A stretch of 32,454 nucleotides of DNA from an uncultured Mycoplasmatota bacterium (lineage in GTDB: Bacteria; Bacillota_I; Bacilli_A; RF39; UBA660): positions 1 to 32,454 of the forward strand of contig CAMMOI010000011.1 in assembly GCA_946498375.1 (NCBI GenBank). Direction: 5' to 3'. The notes under the pieces were generated by a model that worked only from the letters and a program-made list of their open reading frames with translations, searched no databases and was not told the origin of the DNA. Made by a program: the position numbers and the translations under genes. Shown in pieces: positions 7,838 through 16,305 of the stretch (the first letter of the stretch is position 1; every line of letters begins with the position of its first letter).

Positions 7838-7864
7838 AAAAAAGAAAGGATTTACACTTTCTTT
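7838..7864 (-). terminator. Intrinsic terminator of the ileS-DHH-engB operon
   Basis: A perfect 8-bp stem (7841-7848 with 7857-7864) and eight-base loop are followed by a T-rich tract on the minus strand, five bases after the engB stop. Confidence 0.85.
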
Positions 7865-7869
7865 AAAAA

Positions 7870-8451
7870 TTAAAAATAAGATGATAGGATATTATAAATT
7901 TCTTCTCTACCACTTTTACTTAAAGATGAGAAAAATACTAAACTATCTCCTTCTTTTAAATTCATAGTTTCAGCTATAATCCGATCTTGCTTTAATCGAG
8001 CTGTTTTATTAACTTTGTCATACTTAGTTGCTACAACTGTTACTTTTAAATTATAATATTTTAAATAATTATACATAAGTAAATCATCTTCAGTTGGTTT
8101 ATGACGATAATCAATAAGTAAAAATACCTGTTTTAAATTAGGTCGATTTTTTAAGTAGTCTTCAATCATTAAACCAAATTTTTGTTGCTGTTTTTTCGAA
8201 ACGTTAGCATATCCATATCCTGGTACATCTACTAAATAAAATAAATTATTAACTAAATAAAAATTTAAAGTTTGTGTTTTTCCTGGTTTAGAACTTGTTC
8301 TAGCAAAATTTTTGCGATTAATGAGCGAATTTATAAAACTACTTTTTCCTACATTACTTCTTCCAACTAATAAGAATTCACTTTTTTGATCATCTGGATA
8401 TTGGCTTACTCTTACTGCCATTGTTTTTAATTCTACCGAATCAATTTTCAT
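7870..8451 (-). CDS. engB: Ribosome biogenesis GTP-binding protein EngB (YsxC/YihA)
   Basis: This 193-residue Era-like GTPase takes part in late 50S assembly. G1 is GRSNVGKSS (30-38), followed by SSKPGKTQTLNFY in the switch region, G3 DVPGYGYA and G4 TKYD. The open frame runs 18 codons further upstream, but ATG 8451 has AGGTGAT at a normal distance. The resulting length matches B. subtilis YsxC (195). It is the last gene of the T-box-led unit ileS-DHH-engB. Coupling a ribosome-assembly GTPase to isoleucine-tRNA sensing could tune ribosome production to amino-acid supply; that is inference. Confidence 0.96.
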   Translation of the reverse strand: MKIDSVELKTMAVRVSQYPDDQKSEFLLVGRSNVGKSSFINSLINRKNFARTSSKPGKTQTLNFYLVNNLFYLVDVPGYGYANVSKKQQQKFGLMIEDYLKNRPNLKQVFLLIDYRHKPTEDDLLMYNYLKYYNLKVTVVATKYDKVNKTARLKQDRIIAETMNLKEGDSLVFFSSLSKSGREEIYNILSSYF

Positions 8452-8505
8452 ACTTTTATCACCTGCATATATTAATATTATAATAAATTTGTTATGAAAT
8501 TGCAA

Positions 8506-9525
8506 TTAAGGCTTTTTTAGATACTTATAACAAGTAGTACTATCTGGTTTGAATAAATTACTAACTTCATCATATAATCCCATTATATCTGTAGTTTTAA
8601 TATTAGCTCCTGCTGATTCAATATTACCTCCACCACCAAGTTTACTCATCAAAGCACCAGCATTTATAAGTCCATTTGATCTTGCTGAGATATAAACCTC
8701 ATCGCAACTTATAAAGCCCATTGCCATAGCAACATCAACAAACTGTATAACATAATCAGCAGCTTGAGCAAGCTGGGAAATTAAATAATTATAATTAGGA
8801 TTAGCACGATTCATAATAATAGCACTGCGCAAAGAATAAAAGGAAGAAAAATCTACTAAGTTTTGAATGATTCTATCCTCTTGAAAAGATACATTAAACA
8901 TTCCTTTTACAAAATTTAAATTAGCACCCTTTTTTAGCAAATAATTTTCCACAGAAATAGTAGCAGGATTTACTTTTCGCGTTAAAAAATTAGTATCTAA
9001 AGCTATTCCTGCTAAAATATAGTTATATAAATCCTTATCTTTTAATTTGATATTAAACATATATAATAATTTACCTATAGCCTCAGAGGCAGACGACAAT
9101 TCTTCGCTTATAAATGTATTTGGTGTTTTTATGCAATCGATATTCTTTGCATGATGATCTATAATAATGGCATTTTTTATCATGTTTATTGCTTGAGTAG
9201 ATAAATATATTCTATTTTGGCCATTCACATCGGTAATTAAAAATAAAGTTTTATCATCTATAGGTGGTAATTCATTATTTGTACAAATATTAAACTTAAT
9301 AAATATATCTTCTAAAACTCTTCTAACCATTACATCTAGATTTAAATCCTCATAATCAATAACAATATAAGCATCTTTGCCCATAGTCTCAACAATAGAA
9401 TACAATCCTATTGCCGAGGCAATAGCATCTAAATCTGGATTTTTATGTGTACAAATTATAACTTTATTACTAGAATTTATTTCATTTTCTAAACATTCTT
9501 TTAACTTTTTATAATCTATTTTCAT
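8506..9525 (-). CDS. DHH/DHHA1 phosphodiesterase resembling the catalytic end of GdpP
   Basis: This 339-residue protein is a stand-alone DHH-DHHA1 unit. The DHH part shows THKNPDLDAI (26-35), TDVNG with D99, and DHH (123-125), all manganese-site motifs. Segments such as YIVIDYED, SSASEAIGKLL, ILAGIALDT and ISARSNGLINAGALM resemble the C-terminal half of GdpP, the c-di-AMP phosphodiesterase, more than NrnA. GdpP normally carries two membrane helices, a PAS and a degenerate GGDEF domain; none is present. The DHHA1 signature reads GGGGN rather than GGGGH (297-301). Substrates could be c-di-AMP, pApA or short oligoribonucleotides. ATG 9525 is preferred (GGGG upstream); GTG 9546 lacks a ribosome site. 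It lies 23 bases after ileS. Confidence 0.85.
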   Translation of the reverse strand: MKIDYKKLKECLENEINSSNKVIICTHKNPDLDAIASAIGLYSIVETMGKDAYIVIDYEDLNLDVMVRRVLEDIFIKFNICTNNELPPIDDKTLFLITDVNGQNRIYLSTQAINMIKNAIIIDHHAKNIDCIKTPNTFISEELSSASEAIGKLLYMFNIKLKDKDLYNYILAGIALDTNFLTRKVNPATISVENYLLKKGANLNFVKGMFNVSFQEDRIIQNLVDFSSFYSLRSAIIMNRANPNYNYLISQLAQAADYVIQFVDVAMAMGFISCDEVYISARSNGLINAGALMSKLGGGGNIESAGANIKTTDIMGLYDEVSNLFKPDSTTCYKYLKKP

Positions 9526-9548
9526 AACCAAATTCCCCATTTTCACTT

Positions 9549-12500
9549 TTACATTTTTATTTTTTTAATTTCTACTTCTACTATATTATTATTAATATCA
9601 ATTTTATTTTCTAGTTCCTTTTTAGAAGAAATAAAACTAATAGCTAATGTTTCATTTTGAATATAACTTTTATTATTTAATAAAGCTTTAGTTATTTTCT
9701 CATCGGCATTAAATTTAATATCTATGCGATTATCTATTTCAAAATCTAATTCTTTACGTAAATTTTGAATTTTAGATACAAATTCTCGAGCAATACCTTC
9801 TTCTATAAGATCCGGTGTCAAATTAGTATTTAAAATAATGAAATTATTATTTTCCATACCAACATCAAATCCACTTTTAGAACTAATTTTTATGTCAACC
9901 ATATCTAAAGTAATTTGATAAAAGTTATTATCAAGTTCAAAATCTTGATCTTCTTTATTTTGTAAAGCTTTAATTTGTTCATCGGTAAAGTTACTTAAAA
10001 ATGAAGCAAACTTTTTTATATTCGACCCAAATATAGGACCCGCAACTTTATAATTAGGTTTAATAGTAAAATTCATATATTTAGATAAATCATTTTCAAA
10101 AATTACTTCTTTTACATTTAACTCTTCTTTAATTAGATCAATTAAACTAGCAATTGTATCTTTATTTTTACCATCAAGTATTACTTCACTTATTGGTTGA
10201 CGAACTTTTATTTTAGCTTCTTCTCTGGCCTGACGACCAATACTTATTAAGCTTCGTACCAAATCCATTTTCTCTTCTAATTTTTCATCAATTAAACTTT
10301 CATCACCTATTGGATAATCACTTAAGTGAACAGATTTCTCACCAGTTAATTTTTGATAAATTTCCTCACTTAAAAATGGTACAATTGGAGCCATAAGCTT
10401 TGCTAAACCAATCAAGACTTCATAAGTAGTCTTATAAACTGCCTTTTTAGAATCACTTTTTAAAGAATCCCAAAATCTATTTCTATTACGTCTAATATAC
10501 CAATTAGATAAATCCTCACTAGTAAATTCAGTTAAGGCTTTAACAACTTTATTTAAATCATATTCCTCAAAATATTTAGTAACATTTAAAACTAATTTAT
10601 TATATTTTGATATCAGCCATCTATCTATATCTTCTCTTTTAGAAACTTCAATATCACATTTACTTATATCTATATTATCAGCATTAGCATACATACAAAA
10701 GAAATTATAGGTGTTTTTTAAAGGATTAAAAAATTTAGAATACACTTCTTTTATTCCAGCAATATCAAACTTTAAAGGAGTCCACACTGGAGATACATAA
10801 AGTAAATAAAATCTTACTACATCTGCTCCATATTCTTCTAATGTCGCAAATGGATCTACTATATTGCCTTTTGATTTGCTCATCTTCTTACCCTCAGCAT
10901 CTAATAAAAGATCATTTACTAAAACATTTTTGTAAGGAGATTTACCAGTAATAATAGTCGAAATAACAAGTAGTACATAAAACCAACCTCTAGTCTGGTC
11001 TATACCCTCCGCAATAAAATCAGCGGGAAATTGACTAGCAAAAAGTTCTTTGTTTTCAAAAGGATAATGAAATTGGGCAAATGGCATTGATCCAGAATCA
11101 AACCAGACATCTAAAACATCACTTACTCTAGACATAGTTTTACCACATTTTTCACATTTAATATGGATTTTATCAACAAATGGACGATGCAAATCAATCT
11201 CATCATCGTTTATTTTTTCAAGTGCTAATTTTTTTAGTTCTTCTATTGATCCAATAATATGAATATGACCACAACTACAAGTCCATACCGGAAGAGGTGC
11301 TCCCCAATAACGATTACGAGAAATTCCCCAATCTACTAAATTTTCTAGCCAGTTAGCAAAGCGCTTTTCTCCTACATAAGAAGGATACCAATTAACTTTT
11401 TTATTAGCAGCAATAATTTCTTTTTTATACGCTGTTGTTTTAATATACCAAGCCGGTTTAGAAAAATATAACAAAGGGCTTTTGCATCGCCAACAATGAG
11501 GATAATTATGTTTTATTTTCTCTTTTTTAAATAATTTATCAGATTCTTTTAAATATTTAATAATTTCAATTTCAAGCTCTGGGTCGGTTACAAGTCTGTT
11601 TTTCCAAGGACCAACAGTATATTTGCCATCACTTCCAACTGGATTTAAAATTGGTAAATTATATTTTTTAGCAACATTAGAATCATCCACCCCAAAAGCA
11701 GGAGCTATATGCACAATACCAGTACCATCAGACATTGTTACATAACTATCGCAAGTAATAAAAAATGCCTTTTTATCCACTTTAAGTTCTGATATTAATT
11801 GTTCATATTCTTTATATTCTAAAGCACTTCCTTTAAAGGTTTCAATAACTTCATAATCTTCTTGAAATATTTTATCAATTAAAGCCTTAGCCACAATAAA
11901 ATTATATCCTTTAGATTTTAGTTTAACATAATCTTCTTGAGGATTAACACATAAAGCGACATTAGCAATTAAAGTCCAAGGTGTAGTTGTCCATACTAAA
12001 AGGTAAGTATCTTCTTCTTTTAATTTAAATGGAACATAAACTGTATTAACAGATATTTCATGATATTCTTGAGCAACTTCATGGGCAGAAAGCTCAGTTC
12101 CACACCTATAACAATATGGCAATACTTTATTAGAATGATAAAGTAGATTTTTATCAGCTAATTGCTTAATAATCCACCATTCTGATTCAATATATTCATT
12201 ACTACAAGTAATATAAGGATTATTTGTATCAATAAACTGACCCATCATATTAGTTAAATTACAGACATCATTAACATTAGATTTAGTCTCTTTTTTACAG
12301 GCTTCATTAAATTTATCAATACCATATTTTTCAATATCAGCCTTAGATTTAAAACCTAACTTTTTTTCAACATTTACCTCAATTGGTAAACCATGAGTAT
12401 CTAAACCAATTTTTCGAAGAACTTTATATCCTTTCATCGTTTTATATTTACAAAAACAATCCTTAATATTTTTACCATATAAATGATGTAAACCCGGTTT

Positions 12501-12665
12501 AGCATTAGCATAAATAGGCCCATCATAAAATACAAAACTAGGAGCATTTTCTCTATTTTTAATTGTTTGATTTAATATTTCATTAACACTTCCACCCCAA
12601 GATGATAATATGTCTTGTTCAACAAGATACTCTTTTCTTTTATCTAATTGTTTAAATTTTTTCAT
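9549..12665 (-). CDS. ileS: Isoleucyl-tRNA synthetase, type 2 (eukaryote-like)
   Basis: This 1038-residue class I synthetase charges tRNA-Ile. The HIGH-type motif is HLYG (61-64) inside GLHHLYGKNIKD, and KMSKS is at 594-598. The CP1 editing region carries WTTTPWT (225-231) and DGTGIVHIAPAFG (313-325). Cys pairs CYRC (185-188), CWRC (391-394), CSC (463-465) and CEKC (504-507) suggest zinc sites. DWGISRNRYWG (445-455) is conserved. Its length, motif style and lack of the C-terminal zinc finger of the 920-residue B. subtilis enzyme place it in the IleRS2 group, known for lower mupirocin sensitivity. AGAGGTAG precedes the ATG. Expression is governed by the T-box leader directly upstream. Confidence 0.96.
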   Translation of the reverse strand: MKKFKQLDKRKEYLVEQDILSSWGGSVNEILNQTIKNRENAPSFVFYDGPIYANAKPGLHHLYGKNIKDCFCKYKTMKGYKVLRKIGLDTHGLPIEVNVEKKLGFKSKADIEKYGIDKFNEACKKETKSNVNDVCNLTNMMGQFIDTNNPYITCSNEYIESEWWIIKQLADKNLLYHSNKVLPYCYRCGTELSAHEVAQEYHEISVNTVYVPFKLKEEDTYLLVWTTTPWTLIANVALCVNPQEDYVKLKSKGYNFIVAKALIDKIFQEDYEVIETFKGSALEYKEYEQLISELKVDKKAFFITCDSYVTMSDGTGIVHIAPAFGVDDSNVAKKYNLPILNPVGSDGKYTVGPWKNRLVTDPELEIEIIKYLKESDKLFKKEKIKHNYPHCWRCKSPLLYFSKPAWYIKTTAYKKEIIAANKKVNWYPSYVGEKRFANWLENLVDWGISRNRYWGAPLPVWTCSCGHIHIIGSIEELKKLALEKINDDEIDLHRPFVDKIHIKCEKCGKTMSRVSDVLDVWFDSGSMPFAQFHYPFENKELFASQFPADFIAEGIDQTRGWFYVLLVISTIITGKSPYKNVLVNDLLLDAEGKKMSKSKGNIVDPFATLEEYGADVVRFYLLYVSPVWTPLKFDIAGIKEVYSKFFNPLKNTYNFFCMYANADNIDISKCDIEVSKREDIDRWLISKYNKLVLNVTKYFEEYDLNKVVKALTEFTSEDLSNWYIRRNRNRFWDSLKSDSKKAVYKTTYEVLIGLAKLMAPIVPFLSEEIYQKLTGEKSVHLSDYPIGDESLIDEKLEEKMDLVRSLISIGRQAREEAKIKVRQPISEVILDGKNKDTIASLIDLIKEELNVKEVIFENDLSKYMNFTIKPNYKVAGPIFGSNIKKFASFLSNFTDEQIKALQNKEDQDFELDNNFYQITLDMVDIKISSKSGFDVGMENNNFIILNTNLTPDLIEEGIAREFVSKIQNLRKELDFEIDNRIDIKFNADEKITKALLNNKSYIQNETLAISFISSKKELENKIDINNNIVEVEIKKIKM

Positions 12666-12689
12666 AAACTACCTCTTTTCTATAGTTTT

Positions 12690-12925
12690 TCATAAAATAA
12701 AAATCATAAACTAAAGGACGACTTAACTGCCGCGGTACCACCTTAATTTATGATTTTAATCATACACTTAATGCTTGTAACGTAAGCAAACGGTTATATC
12801 TACTATTTTTAATATAACACATCCAAAGTGATCTATAATATATTGTTTTGCCAAACTTCCACCACTTATTTAGCTCTCTATAAAAAACTTAATATATTAC
12901 CGTCTTCTTCATTTGTTTTTCTAAT
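12690..12925 (-). promoter_or_regulatory. T-box riboswitch, isoleucine specifier
   Basis: This is the leader of ileS. The T-box proper, AAGGTGGTACCGCGG, is at 12730-12744 and would pair with the uncharged acceptor end. Upstream, stem I contains AGAGAGCTAAATAAG and a specifier region GATCACTTTGGA, where ATC (12830-12832) is an isoleucine codon matching tRNA-Ile(GAT) also in this window. A terminator stem pairs 12703-12717 with 12741-12754 and ends in a T-rich run. Uncharged tRNA-Ile should stabilise the antiterminator and allow ileS, the DHH gene and engB to be read. It accounts for the 302-bp gap between ileS and mutS. Confidence 0.95.
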
Positions 12926-12929
12926 ATAG

Positions 12930-12958
12930 ATTATATTCTTTTCAAAATATGATGTCAA
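12930..12958 (-). promoter_or_regulatory. Consensus sigma-A promoter of the ileS operon
   Basis: On the minus strand a perfect TTGACA (12953-12958) and perfect TATAAT (12930-12935) are separated by 17 bp. It starts ten bases past the mutS stop codon and feeds the T-box leader. Confidence 0.95.
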
Positions 12959-12967
12959 ACATTTTAA

Positions 12968-15511
12968 TTAATTTTTTTGATTTAATTGCTTTAATTCATA
13001 TAATTTATTAATTGCCTCCATTGGTGTCATATTAAGAGGATCAATATTTTCTAACATCTCTTCTACTTTACTTTTAGCTGTCTTTTGATCCTCTAGATCA
13101 AAAACAATTTGTTCTTGATGAATTTTCGGCTCATGAGCTTTATGCTCATACATAGCTAATATTTCATCAGCTCTTTTTAATAAATCCTCTGGCATATGAG
13201 CAAGTCTAGCTACATGAATACCATAGCTTTTATCTACAGCCCCATTTTTTATTTTATGTAAAAAAGTAATATTACCATTCTCTTCTAAAGCCGAAACATG
13301 GACATTTTTAATGTTTGTAAACTTTTTTTCTAATGATGTTAATTCATGATAGTGAGTTGAAAATAAAGTTTTACACTTTATATTTTTACTAATATATTCT
13401 AAAATTGCCTGAGCAATACTCATCCCATCATATGTTGCTGTACCTCTTCCTAATTCATCAAATAATATTAAACTATTTTCAGTTGCATTAACAATAGCAT
13501 TTTGAGCCTCTTTCATCTCAACCATAAAAGTAGATTCCCCACTTACTAAATCATCACTTGCTCCAATACGAGTAAATATTTTATCAAATATTGGTAAGAT
13601 TGCCTTTTTAGCCGGAACAAAAGACCCCATTTGTGCCATAATAATTATAATGGCTAATTGACGCATATAAGTTGATTTACCAGACATATTAGGTCCAGTA
13701 ATAAGAAGAGTATCTACAGACTCATCCATTATACAATCATTTGCCACAAAAACATCTTTACTAACTCTTTGAACAACTGGATGAGTTCCATCCTTAATTT
13801 TTATTACATGATTATCAGATAATTCAGGTTTTACCAAATTATACTCCTCAGAAGCTACTGATAAAGAAATTATAGCATCTAATTTCGATATTTCATCAGC
13901 TGTTGTTTTTAAATCAAATATTTCTTTTTTAATAATTTCTTTTATTTCCATAAATAAGTTATATTCTATTTCAATAATTTCTTCCTCAGCATTCAAAACT
14001 AAAGATTCCTTTTCTTTTAATAAAGGCGTTATAAATCTTTCAGCATTAGTAAGAGTTTGTCTTCGCTCCCATCCCCAAGAAGGATCAATATCCTTGGTAT
14101 TGCCCTTACTAACTTCTATATAATAACCAAAAACTTTATTATAACCAACCTTCAAATTTTTAATACCAGTTTTTTGTCTTTCACTAGCTTCTAATGATGA
14201 AATAAATTCTTTACCACCACTTCTTATAGAGCGCAATTCATCTAACTGCTCATTATATCCTTGTTTAATTATTGAACCTTCTTTTAAAGAAACTGGAGGA
14301 TTATCATTAATTGATCTTTCTAATAAAGCATATAGCTCTTTATGGGAAGCAATTTTTAAATCAAAATTTAACTTTTCTACTTTACTAATTATATCAGGAA
14401 GTACTTTTAAAGAATTTCTTATTTGTAGAACATCCCGAGCGTTCAACTGGCCACAAATAACCTTAGCACATAATCTTTCCAAATCATATACTTCAAATAA
14501 ATCTTGACGTAATTCTTCTTTTAAAATAAACTCATTATTTAAAATTTCAATTGCATTATATCTTTTTAATATTTCTTCTTTATTTATTAAAGGATTTTGC
14601 ATCCAGCTTTTTAACTTTCTTGAACCCATTGCAGTTTTAGTTTTATCAAGCAACCAAATTAATGAATAAGTTCTTTCTTTTAAACGTAGCGTTTCAAATA
14701 ATTCTAAATTACGAATAGTATGAACATCCATACTCAAATAATCATCTTTTTTAATTATTTTTACTTCTTTAACATGAGATAAATCTTTTAATTCTTTAAC
14801 GACTAGATAATACAACAGATGTTTTATTCCGGTAATAAAATAGATATCTTTTAAATCTTGATAAAGATAGGAATATTCATTTTCTAAATATTCTCCACAA
14901 ATACTTACTTCAATTCCATAATTATTTTTTAAAATATTAATTAATTCTAAGTCTGTATTATCGGCTAAAATAACTTCTTTCAAATTTAAATTTAAAATTT
15001 CTGATAATACTTTATCTTTTGTAAGTGGTAAATTACACACATAAAAATCACCCGTTGATACATCAGCATATGTTAAAACATATTTAGTTTTAAATAAAAG
15101 TAAACTACCAATATAATTATTATCATATTCTTTTAAAAATTCTAAATCAACTAAAGTCCCTTTACTTACGACTTCAATAACTCCTCGTTTAACCATTTTT
15201 TTGGTATTTTTAGGGTCTTCTAATTGTTCACAAATAGCTATTTTATAACCCTTATTTACTAGTTTTTCTAAATATGTTTTAACAGAATGATAAGGAACTC
15301 CACACATAGGAATTCTTTCTTTTAATCCTGCATTTTTACCAGTTAAAGTAAGTTCAAGTTCTCGAGAAACCAATATTGCATCTTCAAAAAACATCTCATA
15401 AAAATCCCCTAATCGAAAAAATAAAATTTCCTCTGGATACTGGTCTTTAATTTCCATGTATTGTTGCATCATTGGTGATAATTCTTCTTTATTAACTTCG
15501 CTTCTTTTCAT
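12968..15511 (-). CDS. mutS: DNA mismatch repair protein MutS
   Basis: This 847-residue mismatch-recognition ATPase is slightly shorter than B. subtilis MutS (858). The mismatch-binding Phe-X-Glu is FYE at 37-39 in LGDFYEMFFEDA. The ATPase domain has Walker A GPNMSGKST (606-614), the signature region around SGESTFMVEM, Walker B DELGRGT (685-691) and THYHE (719-723). The C-terminus (LENIDPLNMTPMEAINKLYELK) matches the tetramer/beta-clamp tail of MutS1. MutL is not within the window, although it often sits next to mutS. A short-spaced TGTTATAAT extended -10 lies upstream. No terminator follows mutS except that of the T-box. Confidence 0.98.
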   Translation of the reverse strand: MKRSEVNKEELSPMMQQYMEIKDQYPEEILFFRLGDFYEMFFEDAILVSRELELTLTGKNAGLKERIPMCGVPYHSVKTYLEKLVNKGYKIAICEQLEDPKNTKKMVKRGVIEVVSKGTLVDLEFLKEYDNNYIGSLLLFKTKYVLTYADVSTGDFYVCNLPLTKDKVLSEILNLNLKEVILADNTDLELINILKNNYGIEVSICGEYLENEYSYLYQDLKDIYFITGIKHLLYYLVVKELKDLSHVKEVKIIKKDDYLSMDVHTIRNLELFETLRLKERTYSLIWLLDKTKTAMGSRKLKSWMQNPLINKEEILKRYNAIEILNNEFILKEELRQDLFEVYDLERLCAKVICGQLNARDVLQIRNSLKVLPDIISKVEKLNFDLKIASHKELYALLERSINDNPPVSLKEGSIIKQGYNEQLDELRSIRSGGKEFISSLEASERQKTGIKNLKVGYNKVFGYYIEVSKGNTKDIDPSWGWERRQTLTNAERFITPLLKEKESLVLNAEEEIIEIEYNLFMEIKEIIKKEIFDLKTTADEISKLDAIISLSVASEEYNLVKPELSDNHVIKIKDGTHPVVQRVSKDVFVANDCIMDESVDTLLITGPNMSGKSTYMRQLAIIIIMAQMGSFVPAKKAILPIFDKIFTRIGASDDLVSGESTFMVEMKEAQNAIVNATENSLILFDELGRGTATYDGMSIAQAILEYISKNIKCKTLFSTHYHELTSLEKKFTNIKNVHVSALEENGNITFLHKIKNGAVDKSYGIHVARLAHMPEDLLKRADEILAMYEHKAHEPKIHQEQIVFDLEDQKTAKSKVEEMLENIDPLNMTPMEAINKLYELKQLNQKN

Positions 15512-15536
15512 TTACTACACATCTTTTCTAAAAAGT

Positions 15537-15545
15537 ATTATAACA
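15537..15545 (-). promoter_or_regulatory. Extended -10 promoter of mutS
   Basis: On the minus strand TGTTATAAT (TATAAT at 15537-15542) lies 26 bp before the start. The expected -35 position falls inside the terminator of the preceding gene and is poor. Confidence 0.5.
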
Positions 15546-15570
15546 AAAAAATGAGAATTGTTCTCACTTT
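15543..15570 (-). terminator. Intrinsic terminator of the ylbL operon
   Basis: A ten-base-pair stem (15548-15557 with 15561-15570, one G-T) with a three-base loop is followed by a T-run on the minus strand, 24 bases after the stop of the unrecognised gene. Confidence 0.85.
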
Positions 15571-15593
15571 TTCTAAAATTTAATAATCAGCTA

Positions 15594-16289
15594 TTAAGCA
15601 TGTTTTTTACTTCTAACTCTTCTTAGTGCCTTATTTTTGCTTTGTTCTCTTGCAGGCAACATTATCTTTTCATAATCTTCTTCACTAACTGGTTTATAAG
15701 CACTTACTAATGACTCTAAAAGTGGTGAATAATTTTCATCTACCATATAATATTGTCTAGTATTATTATTCATTTGTCCATGTAATAAAACCAAAGACAC
15801 CATACCATTTTCTTTTTCTTCTAAAATGTATTTATTTTTATTAGCAACATAATTTAAATATAGAGTTTGTAAATCAGGATGAAGCATATTAAATTCAAAC
15901 TCATTTAGTTTAGGTATTAAATATAATGGTGCATTTTCCATAGCATAAACATCTGGTTGAATTTGAGGTACAAATTTATATATTGATGTTTGGGGTAAAG
16001 AATTTAAAACTGTTGCATCATTTACCTCAATACATACTAACCCATTCCCATGTAAAGCCATTTCACTTAAAGTACGATATTTCATAGATAAAATTGGATT
16101 GATAAAATAAGAATTACTATCCAAATTAAACTTTTTACGATAATTATCATTACATCTATTTACAGTATAAGCATTAGTAAACAAATCATATTTTATACTA
16201 ATATCTTTTTCACTTAAATTTTTATTTTCTTCTAATTTAAATAAATAGCTTAAATAAGCAATATATTCTACATATGTTTTTTCCTTCAT
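15594..16289 (-). CDS. Unrecognised 231-residue cytoplasmic protein
   Basis: I do not recognise this family. The product is 231 residues with no signal peptide or membrane helix. It is rich in Tyr, Asn and Leu and ends in a strongly basic tail (residues ~214-231: REQSKNKALRRVRSKKHA), which suggests nucleic-acid or membrane-surface contact. The centre (YRTLSEMALHGNGLVCIEVNDATVL, YKFVPQIQPDVYAMENAPLYLIP) looks like a mixed alpha/beta fold. A strong AAAGGAGAT ribosome site precedes the ATG. It follows ylbL by 16 bases and shares its transcript, ending at a strong terminator. Co-transcription with a membrane PDZ protease is the only hint to function. Confidence 0.75.
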   Translation of the reverse strand: MKEKTYVEYIAYLSYLFKLEENKNLSEKDISIKYDLFTNAYTVNRCNDNYRKKFNLDSNSYFINPILSMKYRTLSEMALHGNGLVCIEVNDATVLNSLPQTSIYKFVPQIQPDVYAMENAPLYLIPKLNEFEFNMLHPDLQTLYLNYVANKNKYILEEKENGMVSLVLLHGQMNNNTRQYYMVDENYSPLLESLVSAYKPVSEEDYEKIMLPAREQSKNKALRRVRSKKHA

Positions 16290-16305
16290 AAATCTTAATC
16301 TCCTT

